Position numbers and translations under genes: made by a program
In this document: positions 52,668 through 63,964 of the stretch, one piece after another
Position numbering within the stretch: the first letter of the stretch is position 1
How the letters are laid out: each line of letters opens with the position of its first letter
Origin: Loigolactobacillus coryniformis subsp. coryniformis KCTC 3167 = DSM 20001
GTDB taxonomy: Bacteria > Bacillota > Bacilli > Lactobacillales > Lactobacillaceae
Assembly (NCBI RefSeq): GCF_002706425.1
Contig: NZ_CP017713.1
Coordinates: 682,001-746,000, forward strand
DNA length: 64,000 bases
Direction: 5' to 3'
The notes under the pieces: model-generated
What the model saw: only the letters and a program-made list of their open reading frames with translations
Database searches by the model: none
Told to the model about the DNA's origin: nothing

Positions 52668-54767
52668 ATGGCAAACACTCGTGAATTTCCGTTAGAAAGA
52701 ACCCGTAATATTGGGATCGTTGCCCATATTGATGCCGGTAAAACAACGGCAACTGAGCGTATCTTGTATTACACTGGTAAAATCCATAAAATTGGTGAAA
52801 CCCATGAAGGTGCTTCACAAATGGACTGGATGGAACAAGAACAAGAACGTGGTATTACGATCACTTCTGCAGCAACAACTGCACAATGGAAGAACCATCG
52901 GATCAACATCATCGATACTCCAGGACACGTTGACTTCACAATCGAAGTTGAACGTTCCCTACGTGTCTTAGATGGTGCCGTTGTTATTCTTGATGCTCAA
53001 GCAGGGGTTGAACCACAAACTGAAAATGTTTGGCGTCAATCAACTACTTACGGTGTTCCTCGTATCGTATTCGCTAATAAGATGGATAAGCTTGGTGCAG
53101 ACTTTGATTATTCCGTTTCTACTATTAGAGATCGTTTACAAGCTAACGCATTGCCAATCCAAATGCCAATCGGTGCTGAAGATGACTTCGAAGGTGTCAT
53201 TGACTTGGTTGAAATGAAAGCTGATCTTTATGACGAAGATGAATTAGGGACTAAATGGGATACCGTTGACGTACCTGATGAATATAAAGAAGAAGCAGCA
53301 AAACGCCGGACACAATTGATTGAACAATTGGCCGACATTGATGATGGCATCATGGAAAAATATCTTGACGGTCAAGATATTCCTAAGGATGAAATCAAAG
53401 CAGCTATCCGTAAAGCAACTTTGAATTTGGAAGCTTACCCAGTATTAGCTGGTTCAGCCTTCAAGAACAAAGGTGTGCAGATGATGTTGGATGCCGTTAA
53501 CGATTACTTGCCATCACCACTTGATGTTAAACCATATCCAGCAACTGATCCTGCTACAGGTGAAGAAGTTGAACTGGTTGCCGGTGACGATAAAAACTTC
53601 GCTGCCTTAGCATTTAAGATCGCAACGGATCCATTCGTTGGTCGTTTAACCTTTATCCGTGTGTACTCCGGTACTTTGGAATCAGGTTCATACGTCTTGA
53701 ACGCAACTAAGGATACTCGTGAACGTGTTGGTCGTTTGCTACAAATGCATTCTAACCACCGTACTGAAATTCCTGAAGTTTTCTCTGGTGATATTGCTGC
53801 TGCTATCGGTTTGAAGAACACTACAACTGGTGATTCCTTAACTGATGTTAAGCATCCATTGATTCTTGAATCAATGGAATTTCCTGATCCAGTTATCCAG
53901 GTTTCAATCGAACCTAAGACTAAAGCAGATCAAGATAAGATGGATATTGCTTTACAAAAGCTTGCTGAAGAAGATCCAAGTTTCAAGGCTGAAACAAACC
54001 CTGAAACTGGCGAAACTTTAATTGCCGGTATGGGCGAATTGCATTTGGATATCATCGTTGACCGTATGCGTCGTGAATTCAACGTTGAAGCAACTGTTGG
54101 TGCACCACAAGTTGCTTACCGTGAAACATTCACAAAACAAGCTTCCGCTCAAGGTAAGTTTGTTCGCCAGTCTGGTGGTAAAGGTCAATATGGTGACGTT
54201 TGGGTCGAATTTACACCTAACGAAGAGGGTGGCGGCTTCGAATTCGAAGACAACATCGTCGGTGGTGTCGTTCCTCGTGAATTTATCCCAGCCGTTGAAC
54301 AAGGTTTGAAAGAAGCTATGGCTAACGGTGTCTTGGCTGGTTACCCATTGGTCGACGTTAAGGCTCGTCTATATGATGGTTCTTATCATGATGTCGATTC
54401 TAGTGAAGCCGCATTTAAAGTTGCCGCTTCAATGTCACTTCGTGCTGCTGCTAAAAAGGCTGGCGCAGTGATTCTAGAACCAATCATGAAGGTCGAAATC
54501 GTTGCTCCTGAAGATAATTTAGGGGACGTTATGGGCCACGTAACAGCTCGTCGCGGCCGTGTTGAAGGTATGGAAGCACGTGGTAACACGCAAATGGTTA
54601 ATGCCATGGTTCCATTATCCGAAATGTTCGGTTATGCAACAACCTTACGTTCAGCTACCCAAGGCCGTGGTACTTTCACAATGACATTTGATCATTACGA
54701 AGCTGTACCTAAGTCAGTTCAAGCTGAAATTATTAAGAAAAATGGCGGCACACCAGCTGCAGACTAA
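52668..54767 (+). CDS. fusA: Elongation factor G
   Basis: 699 residues. Translocation GTPase with P-loop [10 protein letters not shown]3 DTPGHVDF, G4 NKMD and domains II-V. The frame is open 16 codons upstream, but [17 protein letters not shown] is the conserved start; ATG 52668 follows GAGAGGAG with rather long spacing. Ends the str operon at a strong terminator; no tuf gene follows here. Confidence 0.98.
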   Translation: MANTREFPLERTRNIGIVAHIDAGKTTATERILYYTGKIHKIGETHEGASQMDWMEQEQERGITITSAATTAQWKNHRINIIDTPGHVDFTIEVERSLRVLDGAVVILDAQAGVEPQTENVWRQSTTYGVPRIVFANKMDKLGADFDYSVSTIRDRLQANALPIQMPIGAEDDFEGVIDLVEMKADLYDEDELGTKWDTVDVPDEYKEEAAKRRTQLIEQLADIDDGIMEKYLDGQDIPKDEIKAAIRKATLNLEAYPVLAGSAFKNKGVQMMLDAVNDYLPSPLDVKPYPATDPATGEEVELVAGDDKNFAALAFKIATDPFVGRLTFIRVYSGTLESGSYVLNATKDTRERVGRLLQMHSNHRTEIPEVFSGDIAAAIGLKNTTTGDSLTDVKHPLILESMEFPDPVIQVSIEPKTKADQDKMDIALQKLAEEDPSFKAETNPETGETLIAGMGELHLDIIVDRMRREFNVEATVGAPQVAYRETFTKQASAQGKFVRQSGGKGQYGDVWVEFTPNEEGGGFEFEDNIVGGVVPREFIPAVEQGLKEAMANGVLAGYPLVDVKARLYDGSYHDVDSSEAAFKVAASMSLRAAAKKAGAVILEPIMKVEIVAPEDNLGDVMGHVTARRGRVEGMEARGNTQMVNAMVPLSEMFGYATTLRSATQGRGTFTMTFDHYEAVPKSVQAEIIKKNGGTPAAD

Positions 54768-54790
54768 TTTAGCTTAATAAATTGTACTAA

Positions 54791-54833
54791 AAAATCCGTT
54801 ATGAGAATAATTCTCATAACGGATTTTTTGTTT
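54791..54833. terminator. Bidirectional terminator between fusA and the nicotinamidase gene
   Basis: A 17-bp perfect stem (54791-54807 with 54811-54827), 3-base loop and A/T tracts on both sides serve the convergent genes. Confidence 0.93.
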
Positions 54834-55390
54834 TAATCAACAATTTTGGCACCAAGGACGTTGGCAAAATGATCTAGGGCCCATTCTTGACCTTGCGGAT
54901 TAAAAGTGGCTACGGCACCACGATGAATGACTAAGTGGTAGCCGAGGTTATATGCGCTAATGGCGGTGTGCAAAACGCAAATGTCAGTGCAGACGCCAGT
55001 TAGATGCAAGGTGTCGATCTGCCGTTCCCGTAAGCGTAAGTCCAAATCAGTGCCAGCGAAGGCACTATAACGCGTTTTGGCGAACTGAATAACTCTGGTC
55101 AACTTTTGATTAGTCGTGTACCAGGAAGCTAACTGGCCATATAATTCACGGCCCCAGCTGTCAGCAACATTGTGCGGTGGAAATAATTTGGTTTCAGGAT
55201 GGTAGGGGTCGTGGGGCTTATGCACATCGGTGGGGAGAAATACCCAGTCATTGCGAGTGATAAATTGATCTGCTAATGCTACGATAGCTGACTCGATTAC
55301 TTGCGCTGGTTTACCAGCAGTTAAGGCGCCGTTATCAGCTACGAAGTCGTTGGTATAATCAATGATCAGTAACGCGGTATTGTTTGCCAA
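54833..55390 (-). CDS. pncA: Nicotinamidase / isochorismatase-family hydrolase
   Basis: 185 residues with the catalytic triad Asp11 (IIDYTNDF), Lys105 (FAKTRYSAF) and Cys138 (GVCTDICVLHTA), and metal-site residues in TDVHKPHD. It would convert nicotinamide to nicotinate for NAD salvage. The start is TTG at 55390, 9 bases after GAGG. Other amidases of the family share the triad, so substrate is probable, not proven. Confidence 0.88.
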   Translation of the reverse strand: MANNTALLIIDYTNDFVADNGALTAGKPAQVIESAIVALADQFITRNDWVFLPTDVHKPHDPYHPETKLFPPHNVADSWGRELYGQLASWYTTNQKLTRVIQFAKTRYSAFAGTDLDLRLRERQIDTLHLTGVCTDICVLHTAISAYNLGYHLVIHRGAVATFNPQGQEWALDHFANVLGAKIVD

Positions 55391-55420
55391 AAGTAATCAC
55401 CTCTATATAATAGTAGATTA

Positions 55421-55449
55421 AGCCTAAATCCACTTAGCGGCCTTGTCAA
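55421..55449 (-). promoter_or_regulatory. Candidate nicotinamidase promoter
   Basis: On the minus strand a perfect TTGACA (plus-strand 55444-55449), 17-base spacer and TAGGCT (plus-strand 55421-55426). Confidence 0.5.
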
Positions 55450-55559
55450 CATAAACGAAATAAATTGCTTCTTGGTCCAAGAATATTGTATGATAGTCAC
55501 CGTTGAATTACAGGATATTTGCCTTAGATTGAAAAAATGCAGCTTTTTACAAAAAGAGC

Positions 55560-55588
55560 TTGCAGTACCGGGCGTCTTCTCGTATAAT
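55560..55588 (+). promoter_or_regulatory. S10 operon promoter
   Basis: TTGCAG, 17-base spacer and perfect TATAAT. It gives a leader of about 155 bases before rpsJ. Confidence 0.85.
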
Positions 55589-55597
55589 AGACAAGGT

Positions 55598-55643
55598 GCT
55601 GATTTCCAAGGAGAGACAGCCCCTAGGGAAACCTAGAATTAGC
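55598..55643 (+). promoter_or_regulatory. Structured 5' leader of the S10 operon
   Basis: GCTGATT (55598-55604) pairs with AATTAGC (55637-55643), enclosing a 5-bp helix CTAGG/CCTAG capped by a GAAA tetraloop (55623-55636). More paired segments appear up to about 55700. In E. coli L4 binds such a leader for feedback control; whether that holds here is unknown. Confidence 0.5.
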
Positions 55644-55750
55644 AGTGATGTGGAAGGTTGCGACACACCCGGCCGCTTTGCCATGGCAGAGTGTATTGGG
55701 AATTTTCACGGAGCTAGTTTATTTTTAAAATGAACGAAGGAGGGAAAAAC

Positions 55751-56059
55751 ATGGCAAAACAAAAGATTCGCATTCGCCTAAAGGCTTACGAACATCGTAT
55801 CTTAGATCAATCTGCTGAAAAGATTGTCGAGACAGCAAAACGGACAGGGGCTACGATCTCTGGTCCAATTCCGTTGCCAACGGAACGTACATTATATACA
55901 GTTATCCGGGCAACACATAAGTTTAAAGACTCACGTGAACAATTTGAAATGCGCACACACAAACGTCTAATCGACATCATCAACCCAACACCTAAAACTG
56001 TTGACGCTTTGATGAAGTTAGACTTACCAAGTGGTGTGGATATCGAAATTAAATTATAG
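55751..56059 (+). CDS. rpsJ: 30S ribosomal protein S10
   Basis: 102 residues, [16 protein letters not shown]; also known as NusE. The upstream in-frame ATG 55730 precedes the AAGGAGGG SD, so ATG 55751 is used. First gene of the S10-spc operon, which runs without interruption to the window end. Confidence 0.99.
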   Translation: MAKQKIRIRLKAYEHRILDQSAEKIVETAKRTGATISGPIPLPTERTLYTVIRATHKFKDSREQFEMRTHKRLIDIINPTPKTVDALMKLDLPSGVDIEIKL

Positions 56060-56089
56060 TTCAAATACAATTAAATTGGAGGTGTACTC

Positions 56090-56722
56090 ATGACCAGAAA
56101 AGGAATCTTAGGAACAAAAGTAGGTATGACGCAAGTCTTTACTGACGCCGGTGAATTAATCCCAGTTACTGTTATCCAAGCAACACCTAACGTGGTATTG
56201 CAAGTGAAAACACCAGAAACTGACGGTTACGAAGCTATCCAAGTCGGTTTTCAAGACAAACGTGAAGTTTTATCAAACAAACCTGCTAAGGGTCATGTTG
56301 CAAAAGCAAATACGACTCCTAAGCGCTTCATTCGAGAATTTCGCGATGTAGACTTAGGAGATATCAAGGTTGGCGATGAAATCAAAGTTGATACATTCGA
56401 GGCTGGCGAAATCGTCGACGTCACGGGTACAACTAAGGGTCATGGTTTCCAAGGCGTTATCAAGAAGAACAACCAACGTCGTGGACCTATGGCGCACGGT
56501 TCTCGTTACCATCGTCGTCCTGGTTCATTAGGTGCGATCATTAACCGGGTATTCCCAGGTAAAGCACTACCAGGCCGTATGGGTAACAACACCGTTACTA
56601 TCCAAAACTTAGAAGTCGTTCGTGTTGATACAGACCGTAATGTGATCTTGATCAAGGGTAATGTCCCTGGTGCTAAGAAATCATTAATTACGATTAAAGA
56701 CGCTGTTAAGGCAGCTAAATAA
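56090..56722 (+). CDS. rplC: 50S ribosomal protein L3
   Basis: 210 residues; starts [15 protein letters not shown] and contains the peptidyl-transferase-facing loop [16 protein letters not shown]. It is one of the primary 23S binders. GGAGGTG SD. Confidence 0.99.
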   Translation: MTRKGILGTKVGMTQVFTDAGELIPVTVIQATPNVVLQVKTPETDGYEAIQVGFQDKREVLSNKPAKGHVAKANTTPKRFIREFRDVDLGDIKVGDEIKVDTFEAGEIVDVTGTTKGHGFQGVIKKNNQRRGPMAHGSRYHRRPGSLGAIINRVFPGKALPGRMGNNTVTIQNLEVVRVDTDRNVILIKGNVPGAKKSLITIKDAVKAAK

Positions 56723-56742
56723 TCAGGAAGGGAGGATTACAA

Positions 56743-57366
56743 ATGCCAAATGTAGCATTATACAAACAAGATGGCAGCCAAAACGGCGACGTTCAATTGA
56801 ACGATGACATTTTTGGTATTGCCCCTAACGATAACGTTGTGTTTGATGCAATCATCATGCAACGTGCATCATTACGCCAAGGTACACATGCCGTTAAAAA
56901 CCGTAGTGCCGTTCGCGGTGGTGGCCGCAAGCCATGGCGTCAAAAAGGTACTGGTCGTGCCCGTCAAGGTTCGATCCGTTCACCTCAATGGCGTGGCGGT
57001 GGTGTTGTCTTTGGTCCTACACCACGTTCATATAGCTATAAATTACCGAAGAAGGTACGTCGCTTAGCAATTAAGTCCGTTCTTTCCCAAAAAGTGATTG
57101 ATGGTAACATCATCGTTGTTGATGCATTTAGCTTCGAACAACCTAAAACAAAACTTTTTGCAGAAAGCCTTAAGAGCTTAGATGTACAAACTAAAGCATT
57201 AGTAGTTCTTGAAGATGGTAACGATCAAGCTGCACTTGCTGCACGTAACTTGCCAAACGTTTCTGTGGTTTCCGCAGATGGTATTAACGTGCTTGATGTC
57301 GTAGCTAACGATAAATTGATCCTGACTCAAGCTGCTCTTTCTCAAGTAGAGGAGGCTCTTGCATAA
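56743..57366 (+). CDS. rplD: 50S ribosomal protein L4
   Basis: 207 residues; the exit-tunnel loop [20 protein letters not shown] is clear. Lines the exit tunnel and, in enteric bacteria, represses its own operon. Stop overlaps the rplW ATG by one base (TAATG). Confidence 0.99.
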   Translation: MPNVALYKQDGSQNGDVQLNDDIFGIAPNDNVVFDAIIMQRASLRQGTHAVKNRSAVRGGGRKPWRQKGTGRARQGSIRSPQWRGGGVVFGPTPRSYSYKLPKKVRRLAIKSVLSQKVIDGNIIVVDAFSFEQPKTKLFAESLKSLDVQTKALVVLEDGNDQAALAARNLPNVSVVSADGINVLDVVANDKLILTQAALSQVEEALA

Positions 57367-57650
57367 TGGAAGCACGCGAAGTTGTTTTACGCCCATGGAT
57401 CACTGAACAATCAATGAGCTTGATGGACGATAAAAAATACACATTCGAAGTTGACGTTCGCGCTAACAAGACACAAGTTAAGTACGCGATCGAAGAAATC
57501 TTCGACGTTAAAGTTAAAAATGTCAACATTGCAAACGTACGTGGTAAGTTAAAACGCCAAGGTCGTTATGCTGGTATGACTAAGAAACGTCGTAAAGCAG
57601 TTGTTGCTTTGACTGACGATTCAAAAGAAATTACAATTTTCGAAAAATAA
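57366..57650 (+). CDS. rplW: 50S ribosomal protein L23
   Basis: 94 residues; [13 protein letters not shown] start and [17 protein letters not shown] loop. Sits at the tunnel exit and docks trigger factor and SRP. Coupled to rplD by overlapping stop and start. Confidence 0.99.
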   Translation: MEAREVVLRPWITEQSMSLMDDKKYTFEVDVRANKTQVKYAIEEIFDVKVKNVNIANVRGKLKRQGRYAGMTKKRRKAVVALTDDSKEITIFEK

Positions 57651-57684
57651 ATCAATTTTAAATTGATTCTAGGAGGGGAAACGC

Positions 57685-58524
57685 GTGGCGATTAGAAAAT
57701 ACAAACCGACTACAAACGGTCGGCGGAATATGACTGGCTCTGATTTTGCTGAAATCACAAAAACAAAGCCTGAAAAGTCATTAACCGAATATATGACAAA
57801 AACTGCGGGCCGTAATGCTCATGGCCATATCACAGTTCGTCATCGCGCCGGCGGTCACAAGCGTCAATACCGTGTGATCGACTTCAAGCGCCAAAAAGAT
57901 AATGTACCTGCAATCGTTAAAGCTATTGAATACGATCCAAATCGTTCAGCTAACATTGCGTTACTACAATACACAGATGGTATTAAAACTTATATCATTG
58001 CACCAAAAGGTTTAGAAGTTGGCATGCAGGTTCAATCTGGCCCAGATGCTGATATCAAAGTTGGTAATGCTTTACCACTTGCTAATATCCCTGTTGGTAC
58101 AGTTATCCATAATATTGAATTGAAACCAGGCCATGGCGCACAATTAGTTCGCTCAGCTGGTGCTTCAGCTCAGATCTTGGGTAAAGAAGGTAAGTATGCT
58201 TTGGTTCGTTTAGGTTCAGGCGAAGTTCGCATGATCTTGATCGTTAACCGGGCTACGATCGGTGCTGTTGGTAATGAACAACACGAATTGATCAACATCG
58301 GTAAAGCTGGTCGTAAACGCTGGATGGGTATCCGTCCTACAGTTCGTGGTTCTGTAATGAACCCTAACGACCATCCACACGGTGGTGGTGAAGGTAAGGC
58401 TCCTATCGGTCGTCCATCACCATTGTCACCATGGGGTAAAAAGACCCTTGGTAAGAAGACTCGTAACAAGCGCAAACAATCATCTAAATTCATTGTTCGT
58501 GATCGTAAACGGGGCAAACATTAA
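57685..58524 (+). CDS. rplB: 50S ribosomal protein L2
   Basis: 279 residues; [19 protein letters not shown] start and the conserved [18 protein letters not shown] loop near the peptidyl transferase centre. GTG 57685 with AGGAGGGG SD. Confidence 0.99.
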   Translation: MAIRKYKPTTNGRRNMTGSDFAEITKTKPEKSLTEYMTKTAGRNAHGHITVRHRAGGHKRQYRVIDFKRQKDNVPAIVKAIEYDPNRSANIALLQYTDGIKTYIIAPKGLEVGMQVQSGPDADIKVGNALPLANIPVGTVIHNIELKPGHGAQLVRSAGASAQILGKEGKYALVRLGSGEVRMILIVNRATIGAVGNEQHELINIGKAGRKRWMGIRPTVRGSVMNPNDHPHGGGEGKAPIGRPSPLSPWGKKTLGKKTRNKRKQSSKFIVRDRKRGKH

Positions 58525-58552
58525 TTATAAAATAAATCAGTTACGCCAGAGC

Positions 58553-58625
58553 CCTTCTGTTTACGACAGAAGGACATCTGCATTTGCAAGTCAGACTGTG
58601 TCACTTTTAGAAGTTGACCTGACTT
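58553..58625 (+). other. Structured spacer between rplB and rpsS
   Basis: A 120-base gap, long for this operon. CCTTCTGT (58553-58560) pairs perfectly with ACAGAAGG (58566-58573), and AAGTCAG (58588-58594) with CTGACTT (58619-58625). No T tract follows. It may be a processing or regulatory site. Confidence 0.5.
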
Positions 58626-58644
58626 ATGAAAAGGAGGTTTCATA

Positions 58645-58926
58645 ATGAGCCGAAGCTTAAAAAAAGGACCATTCGCTGATGACCATTTATTGAAAAAGAT
58701 CGCTGCACAAGCCGATCAAGACAAGAAGACCGTTATTAAAACTTGGTCTCGTCGTTCGACGATTTTCCCAAGTTTTATTGGTTACACTATTGCCGTATAT
58801 GATGGACGGAAACATGTCCCAGTTTATATTCAAGATGACATGGTCGGCCATAAATTAGGCGAATTCGTCCCAACACGGACATTCCATGGTCACGCAAGCG
58901 ATGACCGTAAGACCAAAGCAAAATAA
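58645..58926 (+). CDS. rpsS: 30S ribosomal protein S19
   Basis: 93 residues, [14 protein letters not shown] start and [13 protein letters not shown] motif. Forms the S13-S19 pair in the 30S head. AAGGAGG SD. Confidence 0.99.
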   Translation: MSRSLKKGPFADDHLLKKIAAQADQDKKTVIKTWSRRSTIFPSFIGYTIAVYDGRKHVPVYIQDDMVGHKLGEFVPTRTFHGHASDDRKTKAK

Positions 58927-58945
58927 GCGAGAGGAGGATCATTAA

Positions 58946-59293
58946 ATGTCAGAACAAATTACATCAGCTCGTGCCGTTGCTAAAACAGTACGGATCGCTC
59001 CTCGGAAAGCTCGCTTAGTAATGGACTTAATCCGTGGAAAGAGTGTTGCTGAAGCAATTGCAATTCTTAAATTCACCCCAAGAGGCGCTTCACCAATTAT
59101 TGCTAAGGTATTAAACTCAGCAATTGCGAACGCTGAAAACAACTTCGACTTAGATGCTGAAAGCTTGGTAGTTAGCGAAGCTTTTGTTAACGAAGGACCA
59201 ACTCTGAAACGTTTCCGTCCTCGTGCCAAAGGTTCTGCTTCACCGATCAACAAACGGACAAGCCACATCACAGTCGTTGTATCTGAAAAATAA
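58946..59293 (+). CDS. rplV: 50S ribosomal protein L22
   Basis: 115 residues with the tunnel hairpin around [18 protein letters not shown], where macrolide-resistance changes arise; sequence looks wild type. GAGGAGG SD. Confidence 0.99.
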   Translation: MSEQITSARAVAKTVRIAPRKARLVMDLIRGKSVAEAIAILKFTPRGASPIIAKVLNSAIANAENNFDLDAESLVVSEAFVNEGPTLKRFRPRAKGSASPINKRTSHITVVVSEK

Positions 59294-59306
59294 GGAGGGA
59301 TAACGC

Positions 59307-60074
59307 GTGGGTCAAAAAATTAATCCAATCGGTTTACGAGTTGGTATTTCCCGTGATTGGGAAGCCAAATGGTACGCTGAAAAAGATTTCGGTACACTTT
59401 TAAACGAAGATTTAAAAGTACGTAGTTTTATCGAAAAACGTTTAGCAGATGCTTCTGTATCAAAAGTAGAGATCGAACGTGCTGCTAACCGTGTCAATGT
59501 TTCAATTCATACTGCAAAACCAGGTATGGTTATCGGTAAAGGCGGTTCTGAAGTTGAAAACTTGCGTAAGCAGTTAAACAACCTAACCGGCAAACGTGTC
59601 CACATCAATATCGTTGAAATCAAACAACCAGATCTTGATGCAAAATTAGTTGGCGAAAGTATCGCTCAACAACTTGAAGCGCGTGTTGCTTTCCGTCGTG
59701 CCATGAAACAAGCCATCCAACGTACAATGCGTGCTGGTGCTCATGGTATCAAGACAATGGTTTCTGGCCGTTTAAACGGTGCAGATATTGCGCGTAAAGA
59801 AATGTATTCAGATGGTACTGTGCCATTGCATACATTACGTGCTGATATTGACTATTCTTGGGACGAAGCAGTTACCACTTATGGTAAATTAGGCGTTAAA
59901 ACTTGGATCTACCGCGGCGACATCTTACCAGGTGAAACACACGGTGATTCAATCAAAGATAACATTCCAGCTCAAAATAACCGCAATAGTCGCGGTCGTG
60001 GCAGCAACCGTGGTGGTAACAACCGCGGCGGCAACCGCAATAACCGTAACAATGGAGCGAAAGGAGGAAACTAA
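59307..60074 (+). CDS. rpsC: 30S ribosomal protein S3
   Basis: 255 residues, longer than the usual about 217 because of an Asn/Arg/Gly-rich tail (about 215-255, repeats of NRGGN type). KH domain motif [12 protein letters not shown] is present. GTG start with GGAGGG SD. The low-complexity tail resembles RGG-like RNA-binding extensions. Confidence 0.98.
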   Translation: MGQKINPIGLRVGISRDWEAKWYAEKDFGTLLNEDLKVRSFIEKRLADASVSKVEIERAANRVNVSIHTAKPGMVIGKGGSEVENLRKQLNNLTGKRVHINIVEIKQPDLDAKLVGESIAQQLEARVAFRRAMKQAIQRTMRAGAHGIKTMVSGRLNGADIARKEMYSDGTVPLHTLRADIDYSWDEAVTTYGKLGVKTWIYRGDILPGETHGDSIKDNIPAQNNRNSRGRGSNRGGNNRGGNRNNRNNGAKGGN

Positions 60075-60076
60075 AC

Positions 60077-60511
60077 ATGTTAGTACCAAAACGTGTAAAG
60101 CATCGTCGCGAATTTCGTGGCAAGATGCGTGGTGAAGCCAAAGGCGGCAAGAACGTCGATTTTGGTGAATATGGTTTGAAGGCTTTAGATTCTTCTTGGA
60201 TCTCTAACCGCCAGATCGAAGCAGCTCGTGTTGCGATCACGCGTTATATGAAACGTGGTGGGAAAGTATGGATTCGGATCTTCCCGCATAAATCATATAC
60301 TGAAAAAGGTATCGGTACTCGTATGGGTTCTGGTAAAGGTGCACCAGCAGGCTGGGTAGCCGTTGTTAAACGTCAAAAAGTGATGTTTGAAGTAGCCGGT
60401 GTTCCAGAAGAAGTTGCACGTGAAGCTTTACGCTTAGCTGCGAACAAATTACCAGTTCGGACTAAGATCGTAGCACGTGAGGAAGTAGGTGGCGAATCAA
60501 ATGAAGGCTAA
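60077..60511 (+). CDS. rplP: 50S ribosomal protein L16
   Basis: 144 residues, [17 protein letters not shown] start and the [12 protein letters not shown] motif near the A site. Its end overlaps the rpmC start by 11 bases, suggesting coupled translation. Confidence 0.99.
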   Translation: MLVPKRVKHRREFRGKMRGEAKGGKNVDFGEYGLKALDSSWISNRQIEAARVAITRYMKRGGKVWIRIFPHKSYTEKGIGTRMGSGKGAPAGWVAVVKRQKVMFEVAGVPEEVAREALRLAANKLPVRTKIVAREEVGGESNEG

Positions 60512-60698
60512 AGAAATTAAAGACTTAACCACTGCTGAAATGCTTGACCGCGAAAAAGAATATAAAGAAGAACTTTTTAATCTTCGTTTCCAATTGGCTA
60601 CTGGTCAATTAGAAAACACTGCGCGTTTAAAACAAGTACGTAAAAATATTGCTCGCATCAAGACAGTATTACGTCAACAAGAATTAAACCAAGGCTAA
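60501..60698 (+). CDS. rpmC: 50S ribosomal protein L29
   Basis: 65 residues; [16 protein letters not shown] with the two-helix hairpin ending [23 protein letters not shown] 60501 (SD AGGTGG at 8 bases) is chosen over the in-frame GTG 60489. Near the tunnel exit with L23. Confidence 0.98.
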   Translation: MKAKEIKDLTTAEMLDREKEYKEELFNLRFQLATGQLENTARLKQVRKNIARIKTVLRQQELNQG

Positions 60699-60731
60699 TA
60701 GCAGATCATAGATTAAAGGAGGTCAAACATT

Positions 60732-61004
60732 TTGAGCGAAAAAGAAACACGTAACGCACGTAAAGTCATCCAAGGCCGTGTCGTATCCGATAAAATGGAA
60801 AAAACGATCACTGTTGCGGTAGAAACGACAAAGCAACACCGTACTTACGGCAAGCGGATTCGTTATACAAAGAAATACTACGCTCACGACGAAAACAATG
60901 AAGCAAAAACTGGCGATATTGTCCAAATCATGGAAACTCGTCCGTTGTCTGCTAAGAAACGTTTCCGTCTGCTCAAGGTCGTAGAAAAGGCAGTTATTCT
61001 ATAA
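60732..61004 (+). CDS. rpsQ: 30S ribosomal protein S17
   Basis: 90 residues, [19 protein letters not shown] and the [14 protein letters not shown] segment. TTG start behind AGGAGG. Primary 16S binder. Confidence 0.98.
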   Translation: MSEKETRNARKVIQGRVVSDKMEKTITVAVETTKQHRTYGKRIRYTKKYYAHDENNEAKTGDIVQIMETRPLSAKKRFRLLKVVEKAVIL

Positions 61005-61035
61005 ACTGAATTATTAACGAGAGGAGGGCTTTTCC

Positions 61036-61404
61036 GTGATTCAACAAGAAAGTCGTTTAAAAGTCGCTGATAATTCTGGTGCTCGTGAGATCTTAACCAT
61101 CAAAATTTTAGGCGGTTCACGTGTCAAAACAGCAAATATCGGTGATATTATTGTTGCAACGGTTAAACAAGCAACACCAGGTGGCGTTGTCAAAAAAGGT
61201 GACGTTGTCAAAGCGGTTATCGTTCGTACTAAGTCAGGTGCACATCGCCCAGATGGTTCTTACATCAAGTTTGATGAGAACGCAGCTGTAATCATCAACG
61301 CTGATAAGAGCCCAAGAGGAACACGTATCTTTGGACCTGTTGCCCGTGAATTACGTGACAACAACTTCATGAAGATTGTTTCTTTGGCACCAGAAGTATT
61401 GTAA
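61036..61404 (+). CDS. rplN: 50S ribosomal protein L14
   Basis: 122 residues, [19 protein letters not shown] start and [13 protein letters not shown] end region. GTG start with GAGGAGG SD. Forms intersubunit bridges. Confidence 0.99.
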   Translation: MIQQESRLKVADNSGAREILTIKILGGSRVKTANIGDIIVATVKQATPGGVVKKGDVVKAVIVRTKSGAHRPDGSYIKFDENAAVIINADKSPRGTRIFGPVARELRDNNFMKIVSLAPEVL

Positions 61405-61432
61405 ACAAACAATCTGCAAAGGAGGTTCACCC

Positions 61433-61744
61433 ATGTTCGTAAAAACTGGCGATAAAGTTCGTGTCATCAGCGGTAAAGACAAAGGTAAAGAAGGTACTGT
61501 TACTAAAGCATTACCTAAAACTGATCAAGTCATCGTTGAAGGCGTACATGCGATCAAGAAGCATCAAAAAGCAACTAATACTAACCCACAAGGTGGTATT
61601 ATTGACGCTAATGCTCCAATCCATGTATCTAACGTTATGTTGATCGATCCATCCACTAACGAACCAACTCGTGTCGGTTATAAAGTTGTCGATGGTAAAA
61701 AAGTACGTGTCTCCAAAAAATCTGGAGAAGTTATCGATAAATAA
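61433..61744 (+). CDS. rplX: 50S ribosomal protein L24
   Basis: 103 residues with the KOW motif [16 protein letters not shown]. The frame is open into rplN, but ATG 61433 behind AAGGAGG is the conserved start. Assembly initiator of the 50S subunit. Confidence 0.98.
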   Translation: MFVKTGDKVRVISGKDKGKEGTVTKALPKTDQVIVEGVHAIKKHQKATNTNPQGGIIDANAPIHVSNVMLIDPSTNEPTRVGYKVVDGKKVRVSKKSGEVIDK

Positions 61745-61770
61745 TTAATTGAAAGGAGGAAAATCGCTCA

Positions 61771-62313
61771 ATGGCTAATCGTTTAAAAGAAAGATACGTA
61801 AAAGAAATTACACCAGCAATGATGGAAAAATTCAATTACACATCCGTAATGCAAACACCAAAGGTTGAAAAGATCGTGTTAAATATGGGTGTTGGTGATG
61901 CAGTTGCAAATGCTAAAAACTTAGATAATGCAGTTGCTGAATTAAAACTGATTTCTGGTCAACAACCAATCATCACTAAAGCTAAGAAGTCAATTGCCGG
62001 CTTCCGCTTACGTGAGGGTATGGCAATCGGGACTAAAGTTACGCTACGTGGTGAACGTATGTATGACTTTTTAGATAAATTAATCAATGTTTCCTTGCCA
62101 CGTGTCCGTGATTTCCACGGTGTTAGCACAAAGTCATTTGATGGCCGTGGTAACTATACATTAGGTGTTCGTGAACAATTGATTTTCCCAGAAATCGATT
62201 ATGATCAGGTTGATAAAGTCCGCGGTATGGATATCGTCATTGTTACAACTGCTAACACTGATGAAGAATCACGCGAATTACTGACACAAATCGGAATGCC
62301 ATTCACAAAATAA
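61771..62313 (+). CDS. rplE: 50S ribosomal protein L5
   Basis: 180 residues; binds 5S r[17 protein letters not shown] and [20 protein letters not shown] motifs are present. AAAGGAGG SD. Confidence 0.99.
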   Translation: MANRLKERYVKEITPAMMEKFNYTSVMQTPKVEKIVLNMGVGDAVANAKNLDNAVAELKLISGQQPIITKAKKSIAGFRLREGMAIGTKVTLRGERMYDFLDKLINVSLPRVRDFHGVSTKSFDGRGNYTLGVREQLIFPEIDYDQVDKVRGMDIVIVTTANTDEESRELLTQIGMPFTK

Positions 62314-62330
62314 TAGGGAGGTAATATATC

Positions 62331-62516
62331 TTGGCTAAGAAATCAATGGTCGCTAAGCAGCAACGTCCTGCTAAATTTTCATCACAAGCTTATACTCGTT
62401 GTGAGCGTTGTGGTCGTCCACATTCAGTTTATCGTAAATTCCATTTATGCCGGATCTGCCTTCGTGAATTAGCGCATGCTGGTCAAATTCCAGGCTTAAA
62501 GAAAGCTAGCTGGTAA
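62331..62516 (+). CDS. rpsN: 30S ribosomal protein S14, zinc type
   Basis: 61 residues with the zinc ribbon [20 protein letters not shown] (two CxxC pairs), the short C+ form. TTG start behind GGGAGG. Other lactobacilli may also encode a zinc-free paralogue elsewhere. Confidence 0.98.
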   Translation: MAKKSMVAKQQRPAKFSSQAYTRCERCGRPHSVYRKFHLCRICLRELAHAGQIPGLKKASW

Positions 62517-62543
62517 ATCTAACTTAAAGGGAGGTTAAACTAA

Positions 62544-62942
62544 ATGGTCATGACTGATCCAATCGCAGATTACTTGACTCGTATTCGTAACGCCAATATG
62601 GTGCGTCACGAGTCCTTAGAAGTACCTGCATCTAATATGCTCCGCAGCATTTCAGAAATCTTGAAGCGTGAAGGTTTTATCCGCGACTTCGAATCCGTTG
62701 AAGATGACAAACAAGGCATCATCCGCGTATTCTTGAAGTACGGTAAAGATAACGAACGCGTTATTTCCGGCCTCAAACGTATTTCAAAACCAGGTTTACG
62801 TGCATACGTCAAAGCTGATGCTGTACCGAAGGTTTTAAACGGCTTAGGTATTGCAATCTTATCCACTTCTGAAGGTGTTCTCACTGATAAAGAAGCTCGG
62901 GCTAAGAACATCGGTGGCGAAGTTCTCGCCTACATCTGGTAA
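62544..62942 (+). CDS. rpsH: 30S ribosomal protein S8
   Basis: 132 residues, [17 protein letters not shown] start region and the C-terminal [18 protein letters not shown] 62544 is 9 bases from GGAGG; the ATG six bases later is possible. In E. coli S8 represses the spc operon. Confidence 0.99.
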   Translation: MVMTDPIADYLTRIRNANMVRHESLEVPASNMLRSISEILKREGFIRDFESVEDDKQGIIRVFLKYGKDNERVISGLKRISKPGLRAYVKADAVPKVLNGLGIAILSTSEGVLTDKEARAKNIGGEVLAYIW

Positions 62943-62971
62943 TTATTCTAAACAATAGGGAGGTGTAACAC

Positions 62972-63508
62972 GTGAGTCGTATCGGTTACAAAGTAATCAA
63001 TGTACCTGAAAAGGTAACAGTAACTAAAACTGGTGACAGCGTCACAGTTAAAGGTCCTAAAGGTGAATTGACCCGTGAATTCAATCCGTTGATCACAATC
63101 ACACAGAAAGATAATGTGATTAGTTTTGAACGTGCTGATCATGGTAAAAAGAGCCGTGAATTGCATGGTACAGCCCGGGCTAACTTGGCTAACATGGTCG
63201 AAGGTGTCTCCAATGGCTTCACTAAGAAGTTACAATTGGTTGGTGTCGGATATCGTGCCCAATTACAAGGTAAGAAATTGATTTTAAACGTTGGTTATTC
63301 CAACCCAGTTGAAATGGAAACTCCAGAAGGCTTGAGCCTTGAAGTTCCTTCAAATACTGAAATCAATGTTTCTGGTATCAGCAAACAAGCTGTTGGTGAA
63401 TTTGCCGCAGTTATCCGTAGTGTCCGTGCCCCAGAACCTTATAAAGGTAAAGGTATTCGCTACGTTGACGAATATGTTCGTCGTAAGGAAGGCAAGACTG
63501 GTAAATAG
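62972..63508 (+). CDS. rplF: 50S ribosomal protein L6
   Basis: 178 residues, two similar domains; [14 protein letters not shown] start and [14 protein letters not shown] end. GTG start with GGGAGGTG SD. Confidence 0.99.
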   Translation: MSRIGYKVINVPEKVTVTKTGDSVTVKGPKGELTREFNPLITITQKDNVISFERADHGKKSRELHGTARANLANMVEGVSNGFTKKLQLVGVGYRAQLQGKKLILNVGYSNPVEMETPEGLSLEVPSNTEINVSGISKQAVGEFAAVIRSVRAPEPYKGKGIRYVDEYVRRKEGKTGK

Positions 63509-63586
63509 TTTTACCCAGTCATTCAAAGTTTTACAATACAATTCGCGGTTAAGTGCCGCATAATCTAACTATCAGAGGTGAACATT

Positions 63587-63943
63587 GTGATTTCTAAACC
63601 AGATAAGAATAAGACACGCCAAAAGCGCCATTTACGTGTCCGTGGTAAGATCTCTGGTACTGCTGAGCGCCCACGCTTGAACGTTTTCCGTTCTAATAAG
63701 AACATCTACGCGCAATTAATTGATGACGTAGCGGGTGTGACGCTAGCAAGTGCCTCTACATTGGACAAAGAAGTTGAAGCAAGTTCAAAGACTGAAGCTG
63801 CAAAAGCTGTTGGCGAATTGATCGCTAAACGTGCCGTTGCTGCTGGTCATGAAAATGTTGTCTTCGATCGTGGCGGCTATTTATATCATGGCCGTGTCCA
63901 AGCTTTAGCTGAAGCTGCACGCGAAAACGGATTAGATTTTTAG
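63587..63943 (+). CDS. rplR: 50S ribosomal protein L18
   Basis: 118 residues, binds 5S rRNA with L5. [19 protein letters not shown] and the end [11 protein letters not shown] are conserved. The GTG at 63578 is part of the GAGGTG SD, so GTG 63587 is chosen. Confidence 0.98.
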   Translation: MISKPDKNKTRQKRHLRVRGKISGTAERPRLNVFRSNKNIYAQLIDDVAGVTLASASTLDKEVEASSKTEAAKAVGELIAKRAVAAGHENVVFDRGGYLYHGRVQALAEAARENGLDF

Positions 63944-63964
63944 GAAAAGGAGGAAAACCCATTT

